DNA from: Burkholderia cepacia GG4
Lineage (GTDB): Bacteria; Pseudomonadota; Gammaproteobacteria; Burkholderiales; Burkholderiaceae
Assembly: GCF_000292915.1 (NCBI RefSeq)
Contig: NC_018513.1
Coordinates: forward strand, 992,001-1,056,000
Reading direction: 5' to 3'
Length of the DNA stretch: 64,000 nucleotides
Made by a program: the position numbers and the translations under genes. Each line of letters starts with the position of its first letter. Position 1 is the first letter of the stretch. This document shows, piece after piece, positions 49,695 to 57,954 of this stretch. Below the pieces are notes generated by a model. It was not told the DNA's origin, did no database searches, and saw nothing but the letters and a program-made list of their open reading frames with translations.

Positions 49695-50468
49695 GTGGCC
49701 ACTCATACGCTCGCAGACAAGGTCGTCCTGATCGCCGGCGGCGCCAAGAACCTCGGCGGCCTGATCGCCCGGGACCTGGCCGGCCACGGCGCGAAGGCGG
49801 TGGCGATTCACTACAACAGCGCGGCCTCGCAGGCGCAGGCCGAGGAGACGGCAGCCGCCGTGCGCGCGGCCGGTGCGCAAGCCGCGACGTTCCAGGCCGA
49901 CCTGACAACGGCCGCCGCGGTCGAGCAGCTGTTCGACGACGCAAAGCAGCGCTTCGGCAAGATCGACATCGCGATCAACACCGTCGGCAAGGTGCTGAAG
50001 AAGCCGTTCACCGAAATCACCGAGGCCGAATACGACGAGATGTTCGCGGTCAACAGCAAGTCGGCGTTCTTCTTCATCAGGGAAGCGGGGCGGCACCTCG
50101 AGGATCACGGCAAGCTCGTCACGCTCGTGACGTCGCTGCTCGGTGCGTTCACGCCGTTCTATGCGGCTTACGAAGGGTCGAAGGCGCCGGTCGAGCACTT
50201 CACGCGCGCCGCATCGAAGGAATACGGCGCGCGCGGCATCTCGGTGACGGCGGTCGGGCCGGGTCCGATGGACACGCCGTTCTTCTACCCGGCCGAAGGC
50301 GCCGATGCGGTCGCGTATCACAAGACGGCGGCCGCGCTGTCGCCGTTCAGCAAGACCGGCCTCACCGATATCGAGGACGTCGTGCCGTTCATCCGCCATC
50401 TCGTGACCGACGGCTGGTGGATCACCGGCCAGACGATCCTGATCAACGGCGGCTATACGACCAAGTAA
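49695..50468 (+). CDS. Short-chain dehydrogenase/reductase
   Basis: 257 aa classical SDR. The cofactor loop is IAGGAKNLGGLIARDLAGHG, a variant of TGxxxGxG. The catalytic residues are Ser in VTSLLGAFTPFYAAYEGSK and the YEGSK tyrosine-lysine pair; the C-terminus ITGQTILINGGY is typical. Start is GTG 49695 with AAGGAG seven bases upstream, preferred over an upstream in-frame ATG without a ribosome-binding site. A LysR regulator follows on the same strand after a terminator. Substrate unknown. Confidence 0.88.
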   Translation: MATHTLADKVVLIAGGAKNLGGLIARDLAGHGAKAVAIHYNSAASQAQAEETAAAVRAAGAQAATFQADLTTAAAVEQLFDDAKQRFGKIDIAINTVGKVLKKPFTEITEAEYDEMFAVNSKSAFFFIREAGRHLEDHGKLVTLVTSLLGAFTPFYAAYEGSKAPVEHFTRAASKEYGARGISVTAVGPGPMDTPFFYPAEGADAVAYHKTAAALSPFSKTGLTDIEDVVPFIRHLVTDGWWITGQTILINGGYTTK

Positions 50469-50534
50469 CGGGCCGTGCCGGCGGTTGTCGCGGGCGCTCG
50501 GTGCACCGCAATGGACCGTTTGCATGGACAATGG

Positions 50535-50570
50535 ACGGGCGCGCGGGCATGAAGCCGCGCGCCCGTTTTT
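50535..50570 (+). terminator. Intrinsic terminator after the SDR gene
   Basis: The 12-bp perfect stem ACGGGCGCGCGG/CCGCGCGCCCGT with an 8-base loop is followed by four further T residues. Confidence 0.93.
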
Positions 50571-50642
50571 CTGTGCCGCCGGAACCGGCCGCGACGCGCG
50601 GCACTTGCCGGTGACGGTCGTCCGAACCCATGTCTTCCGCCG

Positions 50643-51572
50643 ATGGACAAGCTGGACCAGGTCAGAATCTTCCTCCAGGTTGCCGAGATGGGCAGCTTCA
50701 TCAAGGCCGCGCGTGCGCTCGACGTGCCGCGCGCGACCGTGTCGGCGGCCGTCCAGCAACTCGAGACGGCGCTCGGCACGCGCCTTCTGCATCGCACGAC
50801 GCGGCAGGTCCAGCTGACCGCCGATGGCGCGCTGTTGCTCGAGCGCGGCCGGCGCCTGCTTGCGGAAGCCGACGAGCTCGACCGGCTGTTCCGGCGCCGC
50901 GATCGCGACGTGATCGGGCGGTTGAACGTCGACGCGCCGAGCCGAATCGCACGCCGCATGATCGCGCCTGCGCTGCCGTCGCTGTTTCGCCGCTACCCGA
51001 AGCTGCAGCTGTCGCTCGGCTCGACGGACCGCTCGATCGACCTCGTGCAGGAAGGCGTCGACTGCGCGATCCGGGTCGGGCGGCTCGCGGACAGCAGCCT
51101 CGTCGTGCGGCCGCTCGGACAGTTCGCGCTGGTCAACTGCGCAAGCCCCGATTACCTGCGCGAATGCGGCGTACCCGAGCATCCGGACGCGCTCGCGCAC
51201 GGACACTGGGCGATCGGCTATGCGTCGCCGACGACCGGCCGCGAGCTCGGCTGGGAATACTGTGCGGACGGCGGGCGGCACACGCTGACGCTGCCCAGTC
51301 GGGTGATCGTCAACAACGCAGAAACCTACATCGCGAGCTGCATTGCCGGGATGGGGCTGATCCAGATTCCGCGCTTCGACGTCATGCATCTGCTCGACAG
51401 CGGTGCGCTGGTCGAGGTGATGCCCGGCCATCGGGCTGCGCCGATGGACGTGTCGGCCGTGTATCCGCACCGCCGGCACCGGTCGAGACGGCTCAACGCG
51501 TTCATCGAGTGGTTCGGGGAGTTGATGGCGGATGCGCTGAACGATACGGGCACGAGCGGGCGCAGCGACTGA
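50643..51572 (+). CDS. LysR-family transcriptional regulator
   Basis: 309 aa. N-terminal winged helix-turn-helix: MGSFIKAARALDVPRATVSAAVQQLETALGTRLLHRTTRQVQLT; the C-terminal effector domain has RYPKLQLSLGSTDRSIDLVQEGVDCAIRVGRL, typical of the large group resembling CrgA/DsdC-like regulators in Burkholderia. It lies downstream of the SDR gene on the same strand, separated by a terminator. It may regulate that gene, but the usual divergent arrangement is absent, so the target is uncertain. Confidence 0.9.
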   Translation: MDKLDQVRIFLQVAEMGSFIKAARALDVPRATVSAAVQQLETALGTRLLHRTTRQVQLTADGALLLERGRRLLAEADELDRLFRRRDRDVIGRLNVDAPSRIARRMIAPALPSLFRRYPKLQLSLGSTDRSIDLVQEGVDCAIRVGRLADSSLVVRPLGQFALVNCASPDYLRECGVPEHPDALAHGHWAIGYASPTTGRELGWEYCADGGRHTLTLPSRVIVNNAETYIASCIAGMGLIQIPRFDVMHLLDSGALVEVMPGHRAAPMDVSAVYPHRRHRSRRLNAFIEWFGELMADALNDTGTSGRSD

Positions 51573-51582
51573 AAGCGGCGCC

Positions 51583-52047
51583 TTGCGCGCACGCTCGGGT
51601 CATCTGCTGTTCGCTGACTTCGACTTCGACTTCGACTTCGACTTCGACTTCGACACGGCCGCCACTGCGATTGACGGGCCGGACTGGGCCGAGGTGGTGC
51701 TGCACTCGTACCTTTATCGCTGGGGATTCGTCGACGGCGGTGCCGCATATGCGGAAGACACCGTGCAATTGACGCCCGCGCCCGTGCTGTCGGTGCCGAC
51801 GCTCGTGTTGCACGGCGGCGCGGATACCTGCACCGCGCCGGAGACCTCCGCGGCACGCGAGCGGTTCTTCACCGGCTGCTACGAGCGTGTGCTGGACGGC
51901 GTCGGACACGTCCCGCAGCGCGAGGCGCCGGAAGCGATTGCGGATGCGGTTCTGCGAGCACGGCTGAACGCGCGGCGCGCTCGCCTGTGCGAAGTCGGTC
52001 GAACGGGTCACTCGGTCCGGTGCGGAATGTTGTCCGGGAACGGGTAG
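51583..52047 (+). pseudogene. Remnant of an alpha/beta hydrolase, N-terminus lost
   Basis: Only the last third of an alpha/beta-hydrolase is recognisable: VVLHSYLYRWGFVDGGAAYAED, then VLSVPTLVLHGGADTCTAPE (catalytic Asp strand) and VLDGVGHVPQREAPEAIADAVL (catalytic His). The nucleophile elbow GxSxG and the first about 200 residues are missing. In their place is FADFDFDFDF... encoded by a hexanucleotide tandem array (51616-51654), and no ribosome-binding site is seen. The 3' end runs past the normal end to 52047. Probably a deletion remnant at a slippage-prone repeat. Confidence 0.75.
51616..51654. repeat. 6-bp tandem repeat (GACTTC)n
   Basis: Six and a half perfect copies of GACTTC, encoding alternating Asp-Phe in the hydrolase remnant frame. 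It lies exactly at the breakpoint where homology to the hydrolase family starts. Confidence 0.95.
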
Positions 52048-52175
52048 GGCGCATGCGGCCCCGGCCAGTCGGGCACGGGCGGTTCGCGCAGCAGGTCGCA
52101 TCCGCCCAGCATGATCGACAGCAGCGCGGCAAGCATGCCGCGGCAGATCCGGCCGGAAATGACGCGCGTGGACAT
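52008..52175 (-). CDS. Small lipoprotein
   Basis: 55 aa. Start ATG 52175 with GGAGG six bases upstream. MSTRVISGRICRGMLAALLS leads to the lipobox IMLGGC, giving a lipidated cysteine at about residue 26 and a short proline-rich mature tail (DLLREPPVPDWPGPHAPYPF...). Asp at +2 of the mature protein would favour inner-membrane retention by the enterobacterial rule. Function unknown. Its 3' end overlaps the end of the convergent hydrolase remnant by 40 bp. Confidence 0.65.
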   Translation of the reverse strand: MSTRVISGRICRGMLAALLSIMLGGCDLLREPPVPDWPGPHAPYPFPDNIPHRTE

Positions 52176-52257
52176 GGGCGGCCTCCGTGCTTGCGTGTCC
52201 TGATGCTTGGACCGCCGCGGGCGTGTGCGCGTTGCGTGTGCCATGCACGCGGGAAAA

Positions 52258-52293
52258 ACAAAAAACCCGCGAAGCGGCTAGCTTGCGCGGGTT
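52258..52293 (-). terminator. Intrinsic terminator after tRNA-Leu
   Basis: The stem AACCCGCG-AAGC with GCTT-GCGCGGGTT around GGCTA; on the minus strand it is followed by T-rich sequence. Lies 33 bp past the tRNA 3' end. Confidence 0.85.
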
Positions 52294-52325
52294 TCGACAG
52301 TGCAGCGCATGACGCTGCGAAATAC

Positions 52326-52410
52326 TGGTGCCCAGGGCCGGAATCGAACCGGCACGCCTTGCGGCGGGGGATTTTGAGTCCCCTGCGTCTACCAATTTCA
52401 CCACCTGGGC
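52326..52410 (-). tRNA. tRNA-Leu (anticodon CAA)
   Basis: The minus strand folds as a class II tRNA: acceptor GCCCAGG/CCTGGGC, D arm with GGTAGACGC, anticodon stem GGGGA/TCCCC with loop CTCAAAA (anticodon CAA, reading UUG), long variable arm CGCC-GCAA-GGCG, and T arm GCCGG-TTCGATT-CCGGC. The discriminator is A and CCA is encoded. Confidence 0.96.
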
Positions 52411-52505
52411 TTTGATCCTGGCCGCACATGCGATTGTGTGCGGCGAAACGCGGATTATGTCGGAAAACGGCGCACCGGGCAAGCTGCCCGGCAACCGACC
52501 TCGTG

Positions 52506-53663
52506 TTACTGGCTCAGATAGACGAACTGGCCGTGCTTCACGATCCCCATCACGCTCGCGCGTTGATCGAGCCCCACATGATCCTTGTCGCTGGCATTGA
52601 CTACGCCGTTCGGCACGACGAGCTCGTGCGCGCGTTCGAGCTCGTGCCGCAGCGCCGCGCGGAACGCCGGCGTGCCGGGCTGCGCGGACTTCAGCGCGCG
52701 GCCGACCGCGTCGGCGAGGCGCGGGTACACGCCCGCCGCGTCGCCCGCGAACTGCGTGACCGTGCCGGCGCCGTATTGCGCTTCATACGCATCGACGAAC
52801 GCGAGTGCGGCCTTGCGGGCCGGATGGTCGGCGGGCAGCGTGCGCGCGACGACGACCGGCTGGGTCGGGAACAGCGTCCCGTCAACGTCCTTGCCGCCGA
52901 GCTTGATGAATTCCGGCGTCGCGATGCCGTGCGTCTGGTAGATCGCGCCCTTGTAGCCGCGCTCGATCAGCGTGCGCTGGGGCAGCACGGCCGGCGTGCC
53001 GGAGCCCGCGATCAGGATCGCATCGGGCTTCGCCGCGATCAGCTTGAGCGCCTGGCCGGTCACGCTCGCGTCGGTGCGGTTGAAGCGCTCGGTCGCGATC
53101 ACGCGGATCTTGCGTACCTCGGCGAAGCGCGTGAACTCGTTCAGCCAGCTGTCGCCGTAGCTGTCCGCGAAGCCGATGAAGCCGACCGTCTTCACGCCGT
53201 GGTTGGCCATGTAGCGCGTCATCACGTCGGCCATCGCGCGGTCGCTCTGCGCCATCTTGAACGCCCAGGTCCGCGCGCCGTCCTGCGGCTCGACGATTGC
53301 GCCGGAGCCGACCAGCGTGATCATCGGCGTCTGGGCAGTCGCCACCGCGTCGAGCGCCGCGAGTGCGGCGGGCGTGATGTTCGGCCCGACTACGACGTCG
53401 ACGTGATCCTCGTCGACCAGCTTGCGGATGTTGCGCACGGCAGCGCCCGGGTCGGACCCGTCGTCGAGCACCGTCACCTGCACCGGCTGCCCGGCGATCG
53501 TCTTCGGCCACATCAGGATCGCGTTCTTGCTGGTGATGCCGATCGCGGCGGCCGGGCCGGTCGACGACAGGTCGACGCCGACCTTCAGGTCGGCATGCGC
53601 GGCCGAGCAGGCGAGCACGAGGGCGGCGCCGGCGGCGCGGCGCAACAGGGCGGGAAGCGTCAT
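52506..53663 (-). CDS. Periplasmic branched-chain-amino-acid-type binding protein (orphan)
   Basis: 385 aa, type I periplasmic binding protein of the LivK/Peripla_BP_6 group. Signal peptide LPALLRRAAGAALVLACSAAHA, then LKVGVDLSSTGPAAAIG, DDGSDPGAAVRNIRKLVDEDHVDVVVGPNIT and LVGSGAIVEP for ligand contacts. Start ATG 53663 with GGAGA eight bases upstream. No permease or ATPase genes adjoin it, so it must use a transporter encoded elsewhere, perhaps the livHMGF at 38683-42337 whose own binding protein is decayed (inference). Lies downstream of cysB, separated by a terminator. Confidence 0.88.
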   Translation of the reverse strand: MTLPALLRRAAGAALVLACSAAHADLKVGVDLSSTGPAAAIGITSKNAILMWPKTIAGQPVQVTVLDDGSDPGAAVRNIRKLVDEDHVDVVVGPNITPAALAALDAVATAQTPMITLVGSGAIVEPQDGARTWAFKMAQSDRAMADVMTRYMANHGVKTVGFIGFADSYGDSWLNEFTRFAEVRKIRVIATERFNRTDASVTGQALKLIAAKPDAILIAGSGTPAVLPQRTLIERGYKGAIYQTHGIATPEFIKLGGKDVDGTLFPTQPVVVARTLPADHPARKAALAFVDAYEAQYGAGTVTQFAGDAAGVYPRLADAVGRALKSAQPGTPAFRAALRHELERAHELVVPNGVVNASDKDHVGLDQRASVMGIVKHGQFVYLSQ

Positions 53664-53685
53664 GCGGGAATCTCCGTCGGGCAAG

Positions 53686-53710
53686 AAAAAGGGGCGCGAT
53701 GTGCGCCCCT
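53686..53710 (-). terminator. Intrinsic terminator after cysB
   Basis: GGGGCGC-GATGT-GCGCCCC with TTTTTC following on the minus strand; it sits just upstream of the orphan binding protein gene. Confidence 0.85.
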
Positions 53711-53727
53711 GCGTTCATACATCTCGG

Positions 53728-54669
53728 TCAAAGCTCGTACGATTCGGATTCGCCCTTGAGCGCCTGTTCGATCAGCTTGCGGTTCAGCGTCGGCGACAGC
53801 AGCTCGACCAGCGTATACACATAGCTGCGCAGGTAGGCGCCCTGCTTGAGCGCGACGCGCGTCACGTTGCTGCCGAACAGGTGGCCGACCGGAATCAGCC
53901 GCAGGTTGCGGTCGCGCTCGGGGTTGAACGCGATGTCGGCCATGATCCCGACGCCGAGGCCGAGCTCGACATAGGTCTTGATCACGTCGGCGTCGATCGC
54001 CTCGAGCACGATGTCCGGCGACAGCCCGCGCAGCGCGAACGCATGGTTGATCTTCTTGCGGCCCGCGAACGCGTCGTCGTACGTGATTAGCGGGTACTGC
54101 GCGAGATCGTCCAGCGTGACCGGCTTGCGTTCGAGCAGCGGATGGTCGGCCGGCACCACGGCCGCGTGATGCCACTGGAAGCAGGGCAGCGACACGAGTT
54201 CCTTGTAGTCGGAGATCGCTTCGGTCGCGATCGCGAGATCAGCCTGGTCATGGATCACCATCTCGGCGACCTGCGTCGGGCTGCCCTGCAGGATCGACAG
54301 GTGCACCTTCGGGAAGCGCTTCTTGAACTCGGCGATCGCGGCCGGCAGCGAGTAGCGGGCCTGTGTGTGGGTTGCGGCGATCGTCAGGTTGCCCTGGTCC
54401 TGCGCTGCATAATCTTTTCCGACCCTTTTAAGGCTTTCAACTTCCTGCAGGATCCGCTCGACCGACGCGAGAATGATCCTGCCCGGCTCGGTGAGCGACC
54501 GCACGCGCTTGCCGTGCCGCGTGAAGATCTCCACGCCGAGCTCGTCCTCGAGCTCGATGATCGCCTTCGATACTCCCGGCTGCGACGTATACAGCGCCTT
54601 GGCGGCCTCGGTGAGGTTGAAATTCTGCCGGACGGCCTCGCGCACGAAGCGAAATTGGTGCAGGTTCAT
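53728..54669 (-). CDS. cysB: CysB-type LysR regulator of sulfate assimilation
   Basis: 313 aa, same length class as CysB/Cbl. HTH: FNLTEAAKALYTSQPGVSKAIIELEDELGVEIFTRHGKRVRSLT. The effector domain THTQARYSLPAAIAEFKKRFPKVHLSILQGSPTQVAEMV is the CysB sulfate/thiosulfate pocket region (TTHTQARY motif). Divergent from cysI, the expected regulon. Burkholderia also has the paralogue SsuR for sulfonates; the position beside the cys operon favours CysB. Confidence 0.9.
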   Translation of the reverse strand: MNLHQFRFVREAVRQNFNLTEAAKALYTSQPGVSKAIIELEDELGVEIFTRHGKRVRSLTEPGRIILASVERILQEVESLKRVGKDYAAQDQGNLTIAATHTQARYSLPAAIAEFKKRFPKVHLSILQGSPTQVAEMVIHDQADLAIATEAISDYKELVSLPCFQWHHAAVVPADHPLLERKPVTLDDLAQYPLITYDDAFAGRKKINHAFALRGLSPDIVLEAIDADVIKTYVELGLGVGIMADIAFNPERDRNLRLIPVGHLFGSNVTRVALKQGAYLRSYVYTLVELLSPTLNRKLIEQALKGESESYEL

Positions 54670-54885
54670 TTATAACCCTTCCGCATATCAACAGAATTTT
54701 TTAGTCGTTTGAAATATAAGGCGAGTTTATTACGATTCACCGGAGTTTTTCAAATATGGATATCTGTTTTCGTCATTAGCAATCCAGCCAGGCCGCGGAA
54801 GGCCGGCGGTGGCGGCGGAACGGAGATTCGGGCGCGACGTGGCTAGGACGTCGCGCGGTCACCACGAAAACCCTGGGGTCCCCGA
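54670..54885. promoter_or_regulatory. Divergent cysB-cysI promoter region
   Basis: 216 bp, of which 54670-54780 is markedly A/T-rich against a GC-rich background, with stretches such as TTTGAAATATAAGG and TTTTTCAAATATGGATATC. This is where CysB would bind to activate cysI and repress itself. Individual sites cannot be assigned because the CysB consensus is loose. Confidence 0.55.
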
Positions 54886-56565
54886 ATGTATCAGTACGAC
54901 CAGTACGACCAGACGATCGTCGACGAGCGAGTCGCGCAGTACCGCGATCAGGTGCGCCGCCGCCTGTCGGGCGAGTTGAGCGAAGACGAGTTCCGTCCGC
55001 TGCGCCTGCAGAACGGCCTGTACATGCAGCGCCACGCGTACATGCACCGCATCGCGATTCCGTACGGCAACCTGCGCAGCGAGCAGCTCCGCATGCTGGC
55101 GCGCATCGCCCGCGAGCACGATCGCGGCTACGGCCACTTCTCGACCCGCTCGAACATCCAGTTCAACTGGGTCGAGCTGGAAGATACGCCCGAGATCCTC
55201 GCGAAGCTCGCGTCGGTGCAGATGCACGCGATCCAGACGTCGGGCAACTGCATCCGCAACATCACGGCCGACCAGTTCGCCGGCGTCGCACAGGACGAGG
55301 AAATCGATCCGCGTCCGTGGTCCGAGATCCTGCGCCAGTGGTCGACGTTCCATCCCGAATTCGCGTGGCTGCCGCGCAAGTTCAAGATTGCGGTGTCCGG
55401 CTCGAAGGACGACCGTGCGGCCGTGCAGATCCACGACCTCGGCGTCTACCTGAAGAAGAACGAGCAGGGCGAGGTGGTCGCGAGCATTCTCGCGGGCGGC
55501 GGCCTCGGCCGTACGCCGATCGTCGGCGCGGTGATCAAGGAAGACCTGCCGTGGCAGCACCTGATCACGTACTGCGAAGCCGTGCTGCGCGTGTACAACC
55601 GCTACGGCCGCCGCGACAACCTGTACAAGGCGCGGATCAAGATCCTCGTGAAGGCGCTGTCGCCCGCGAAGTTCGCGCAGCAGGTCGAGGAAGAGTGGCA
55701 GCATCTGAAGGACGGCCCGTCGACGCTCACGCAGGCCGAACTCGACCGCGTGTCGCAGTACTTCCAGCCGCCCGTCTACGAGAAGCTTGCCGACACCGAC
55801 GCGTCGTTCGAACAGCACCTGCTCGAGAACAAGGCGTTCGCGCGCTGGGTCGAGCGCAACGTCGCGCCGCACAAGGTGCCGGGCTACGCCGCCGTCACGC
55901 TGTCGCTGAAGGACCACCGCGTGGCCCCGGGCGATGCGACCGACGCGCAGATGGACCTGGTGGCCGACTGGGCCGACGCGTACTCGTTCGGCGAACTGCG
56001 CGTGTCGCACGAGCAGAACCTGATTCTCGCGAACGTGAAGAAGCGCGACCTGTTCGCGGTGTGGGAAAAGGCCAAAGCGGCTGGTTTCGCGACGCCGAAC
56101 ATCGGCCTGCTGACCGACATCATCGCGTGCCCGGGCGGCGACTTCTGCTCGCTCGCGAACGCGAAGTCGATCCCGATCGCGCTGGCGATCCAGCAGCGTT
56201 TCGACGACCTGGACTACGTGTACGACCTCGGCGACCTGTCGCTGAACATTTCCGGTTGCATGAACTCGTGCGGTCATCATCACGTGGGTAACATCGGCAT
56301 CCTCGGCGTCGACAAGGACGGTGCCGAGTGGTACCAGGTATCGCTCGGCGGCGAGCAGGGCACGGGCCACAACGGCGCGCGCCTCGGCCGCGTGATCGGG
56401 CCGTCGTTCTCCGCGGAAGAAGTGCCGGACGTGATCGCGAAGCTGATCGACACGTTCGTTGAGGCGCGCGTCGACGGCGAGCGCTTCATCGACACGTACG
56501 ATCGCATCGGCATCGCTCCGTTCAAGGAGCGTGTGTATGCGGCGCGCCAGGCAGTGAACGCGTAA
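54886..56565 (+). CDS. cysI: Assimilatory sulfite reductase hemoprotein
   Basis: 559 aa siroheme/4Fe-4S enzyme reducing sulfite to sulfide. The duplicated ferrite-reductase fold is complete; siroheme-contacting basic residues include HFSTRSNIQFNW and RNITADQFAG. The cluster/siroheme cysteines are in ACPGGDFCSLAN and SGCMNSCGHHH. No flavoprotein subunit cysJ is present anywhere in the window, so electrons probably come from ferredoxin or another reductase. First gene of the cysI-DUF934-cysH-cysD-cysN operon. Confidence 0.94.
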   Translation: MYQYDQYDQTIVDERVAQYRDQVRRRLSGELSEDEFRPLRLQNGLYMQRHAYMHRIAIPYGNLRSEQLRMLARIAREHDRGYGHFSTRSNIQFNWVELEDTPEILAKLASVQMHAIQTSGNCIRNITADQFAGVAQDEEIDPRPWSEILRQWSTFHPEFAWLPRKFKIAVSGSKDDRAAVQIHDLGVYLKKNEQGEVVASILAGGGLGRTPIVGAVIKEDLPWQHLITYCEAVLRVYNRYGRRDNLYKARIKILVKALSPAKFAQQVEEEWQHLKDGPSTLTQAELDRVSQYFQPPVYEKLADTDASFEQHLLENKAFARWVERNVAPHKVPGYAAVTLSLKDHRVAPGDATDAQMDLVADWADAYSFGELRVSHEQNLILANVKKRDLFAVWEKAKAAGFATPNIGLLTDIIACPGGDFCSLANAKSIPIALAIQQRFDDLDYVYDLGDLSLNISGCMNSCGHHHVGNIGILGVDKDGAEWYQVSLGGEQGTGHNGARLGRVIGPSFSAEEVPDVIAKLIDTFVEARVDGERFIDTYDRIGIAPFKERVYAARQAVNA

Positions 56566-56590
56566 CCAACCGGGTAGAAGGAATTTGCAG

Positions 56591-57133
56591 ATGGCTTCGA
56601 TTATCAAGAACCGCGCAGTGATCGACGACGCATGGCAGGTCGTGCGCGCGGCGGAAGACGGTGCGCTGCCCGCGGTCGACGCATTGCCGGCCGGCAAGGT
56701 GCTGGTGCCGTTCGCGCTGTGGCAGGCGGAGCGAGCGGCGCTCGTCGCCGCGAAGACGAAGGACGAACTCGGCGTGTGGCTGGCGCCGGACAGCGAGCCG
56801 GCCGATCTCGTGGCCGACTTCGGCGCGATCTCGCTGATCGCCGTCGACTTCCCGCGCTTCGCGGACGGCCGCGGCTACAGCATCGGCCGACTGCTGCGGG
56901 AGCGCCACGGCTGGACGGGCGAGCTGCGCGCGATCGGCGACGTGCTGCGCGACCAGCTGCTGTACATGTCGCGTTGCGGCTTCGACGCGTTCGCGGTGCG
57001 TGCCGACAAGGACATCCACGACGCGCTGAATGCGTGGGGCGAATTCACGCAGCGTTACCAGGGCGCGTTCGACGAGCCGGCGCCGCTGTTTCGCCGCCGC
57101 GCTGCCGCGGCCGACGTCAAGGTGAGCGCATGA
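56591..57133 (+). CDS. DUF934 protein of the sulfate assimilation operon
   Basis: 180 aa. DFGAISLIAVDFPRFADGRGYSIGRLLRERHGWTGELRAIGDVLRDQLLYMSRCGFDAF is the DUF934 core, always found beside ferredoxin-type sulfite reductases. Proposed as an accessory factor for CysI; no activity is established. ATG 56591 is chosen (AAGGA 10 bases upstream) over an in-frame TTG six bases earlier. It overlaps the cysH start by ATGA. Confidence 0.88.
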   Translation: MASIIKNRAVIDDAWQVVRAAEDGALPAVDALPAGKVLVPFALWQAERAALVAAKTKDELGVWLAPDSEPADLVADFGAISLIAVDFPRFADGRGYSIGRLLRERHGWTGELRAIGDVLRDQLLYMSRCGFDAFAVRADKDIHDALNAWGEFTQRYQGAFDEPAPLFRRRAAAADVKVSA

Positions 57134-57879
57134 GCACCGCGACCGCCACCGTGCTGACGCCGGAACTCGCCGCGAAGGTCGAGCGCCTCGACGCGCTGCT
57201 CGCGCAGATCGGCGCGCGCCACGAGAAGGTGAAGTTCGCGAGCAGCCTCGCCGCGGAAGACATGCTGCTCACGCACGCGATCCTGTCGAAGGGCGTGTCG
57301 ATCGGCATCTTCTCGCTGAACACCGGCCGCCTGCACGCGGAAACGCTGGGCATGATCGACCGTGTGCGCGAGCGCTACGGCTACGAGATCGAGCAGTTTC
57401 ACCCGCAGCAGGACGCGGTCGACCAGTACGTCGCCGAGCACGGCCTGAACGCTTTCTACGAAAGCGTCGAGCTGCGCAAGTCGTGCTGCCACATCCGCAA
57501 GGTCGAGCCGCTGAACCGCGCGCTGGCCGACGTCGGCGCGTGGGTTACGGGCCAGCGCCGCGAGCAGTCGGTCACGCGTGCGGAGCTGCACGAGGAAGAA
57601 CAGGACGAAGCGCGCGGGATCGCGAAGTACAACCCGCTCGCCGACTGGACGGAAGCCGACGTGTGGGCGTACCTGAAGGCGTTCGACGTGCCGGTCAACC
57701 CGCTGCATGCGCGCGGTTACCCGAGCATCGGTTGCGAACCCTGTACGCGTGCGATCCGTCCCGGCGAGGACAGCCGTGCGGGTCGCTGGTGGTGGGAGTC
57801 GCGCGACACGAAGGAATGCGGGCTGCACATCACGATCACGCCGATTCCCGCGACCGCCGATGCCGGCGCCGCGCACTGA
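57130..57879 (+). CDS. cysH: Adenylylsulfate (APS) reductase, assimilatory
   Basis: 249 aa. Has the cysteine pairs ELRKSCCHIRKVEPL and SIGCEPCTRAI, which bind the 4Fe-4S cluster of plant-type APS reductases and are absent from enterobacterial PAPS reductase. The catalytic C-terminal Cys lies in ESRDTKECGLHI. It should therefore reduce APS directly, consistent with the absence of an APS kinase (cysC) in the operon. Confidence 0.93.
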   Translation: MSTATATVLTPELAAKVERLDALLAQIGARHEKVKFASSLAAEDMLLTHAILSKGVSIGIFSLNTGRLHAETLGMIDRVRERYGYEIEQFHPQQDAVDQYVAEHGLNAFYESVELRKSCCHIRKVEPLNRALADVGAWVTGQRREQSVTRAELHEEEQDEARGIAKYNPLADWTEADVWAYLKAFDVPVNPLHARGYPSIGCEPCTRAIRPGEDSRAGRWWWESRDTKECGLHITITPIPATADAGAAH

Positions 57880-57954
57880 AAGCCGACAAGAAACCGAATA
57901 TTGCGCCGCCTGCGACAGCGGGCGGCACGAACCCAGAAGAGAAGGACTGAAATC

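Noticed and set aside
52326..52410. tRNA-Leu as a genomic island attachment site
   Set aside because: No integrase, no 3'-end duplicate of the tRNA and no composition shift nearby; the neighbouring hydrolase remnant is explained by its own repeat.
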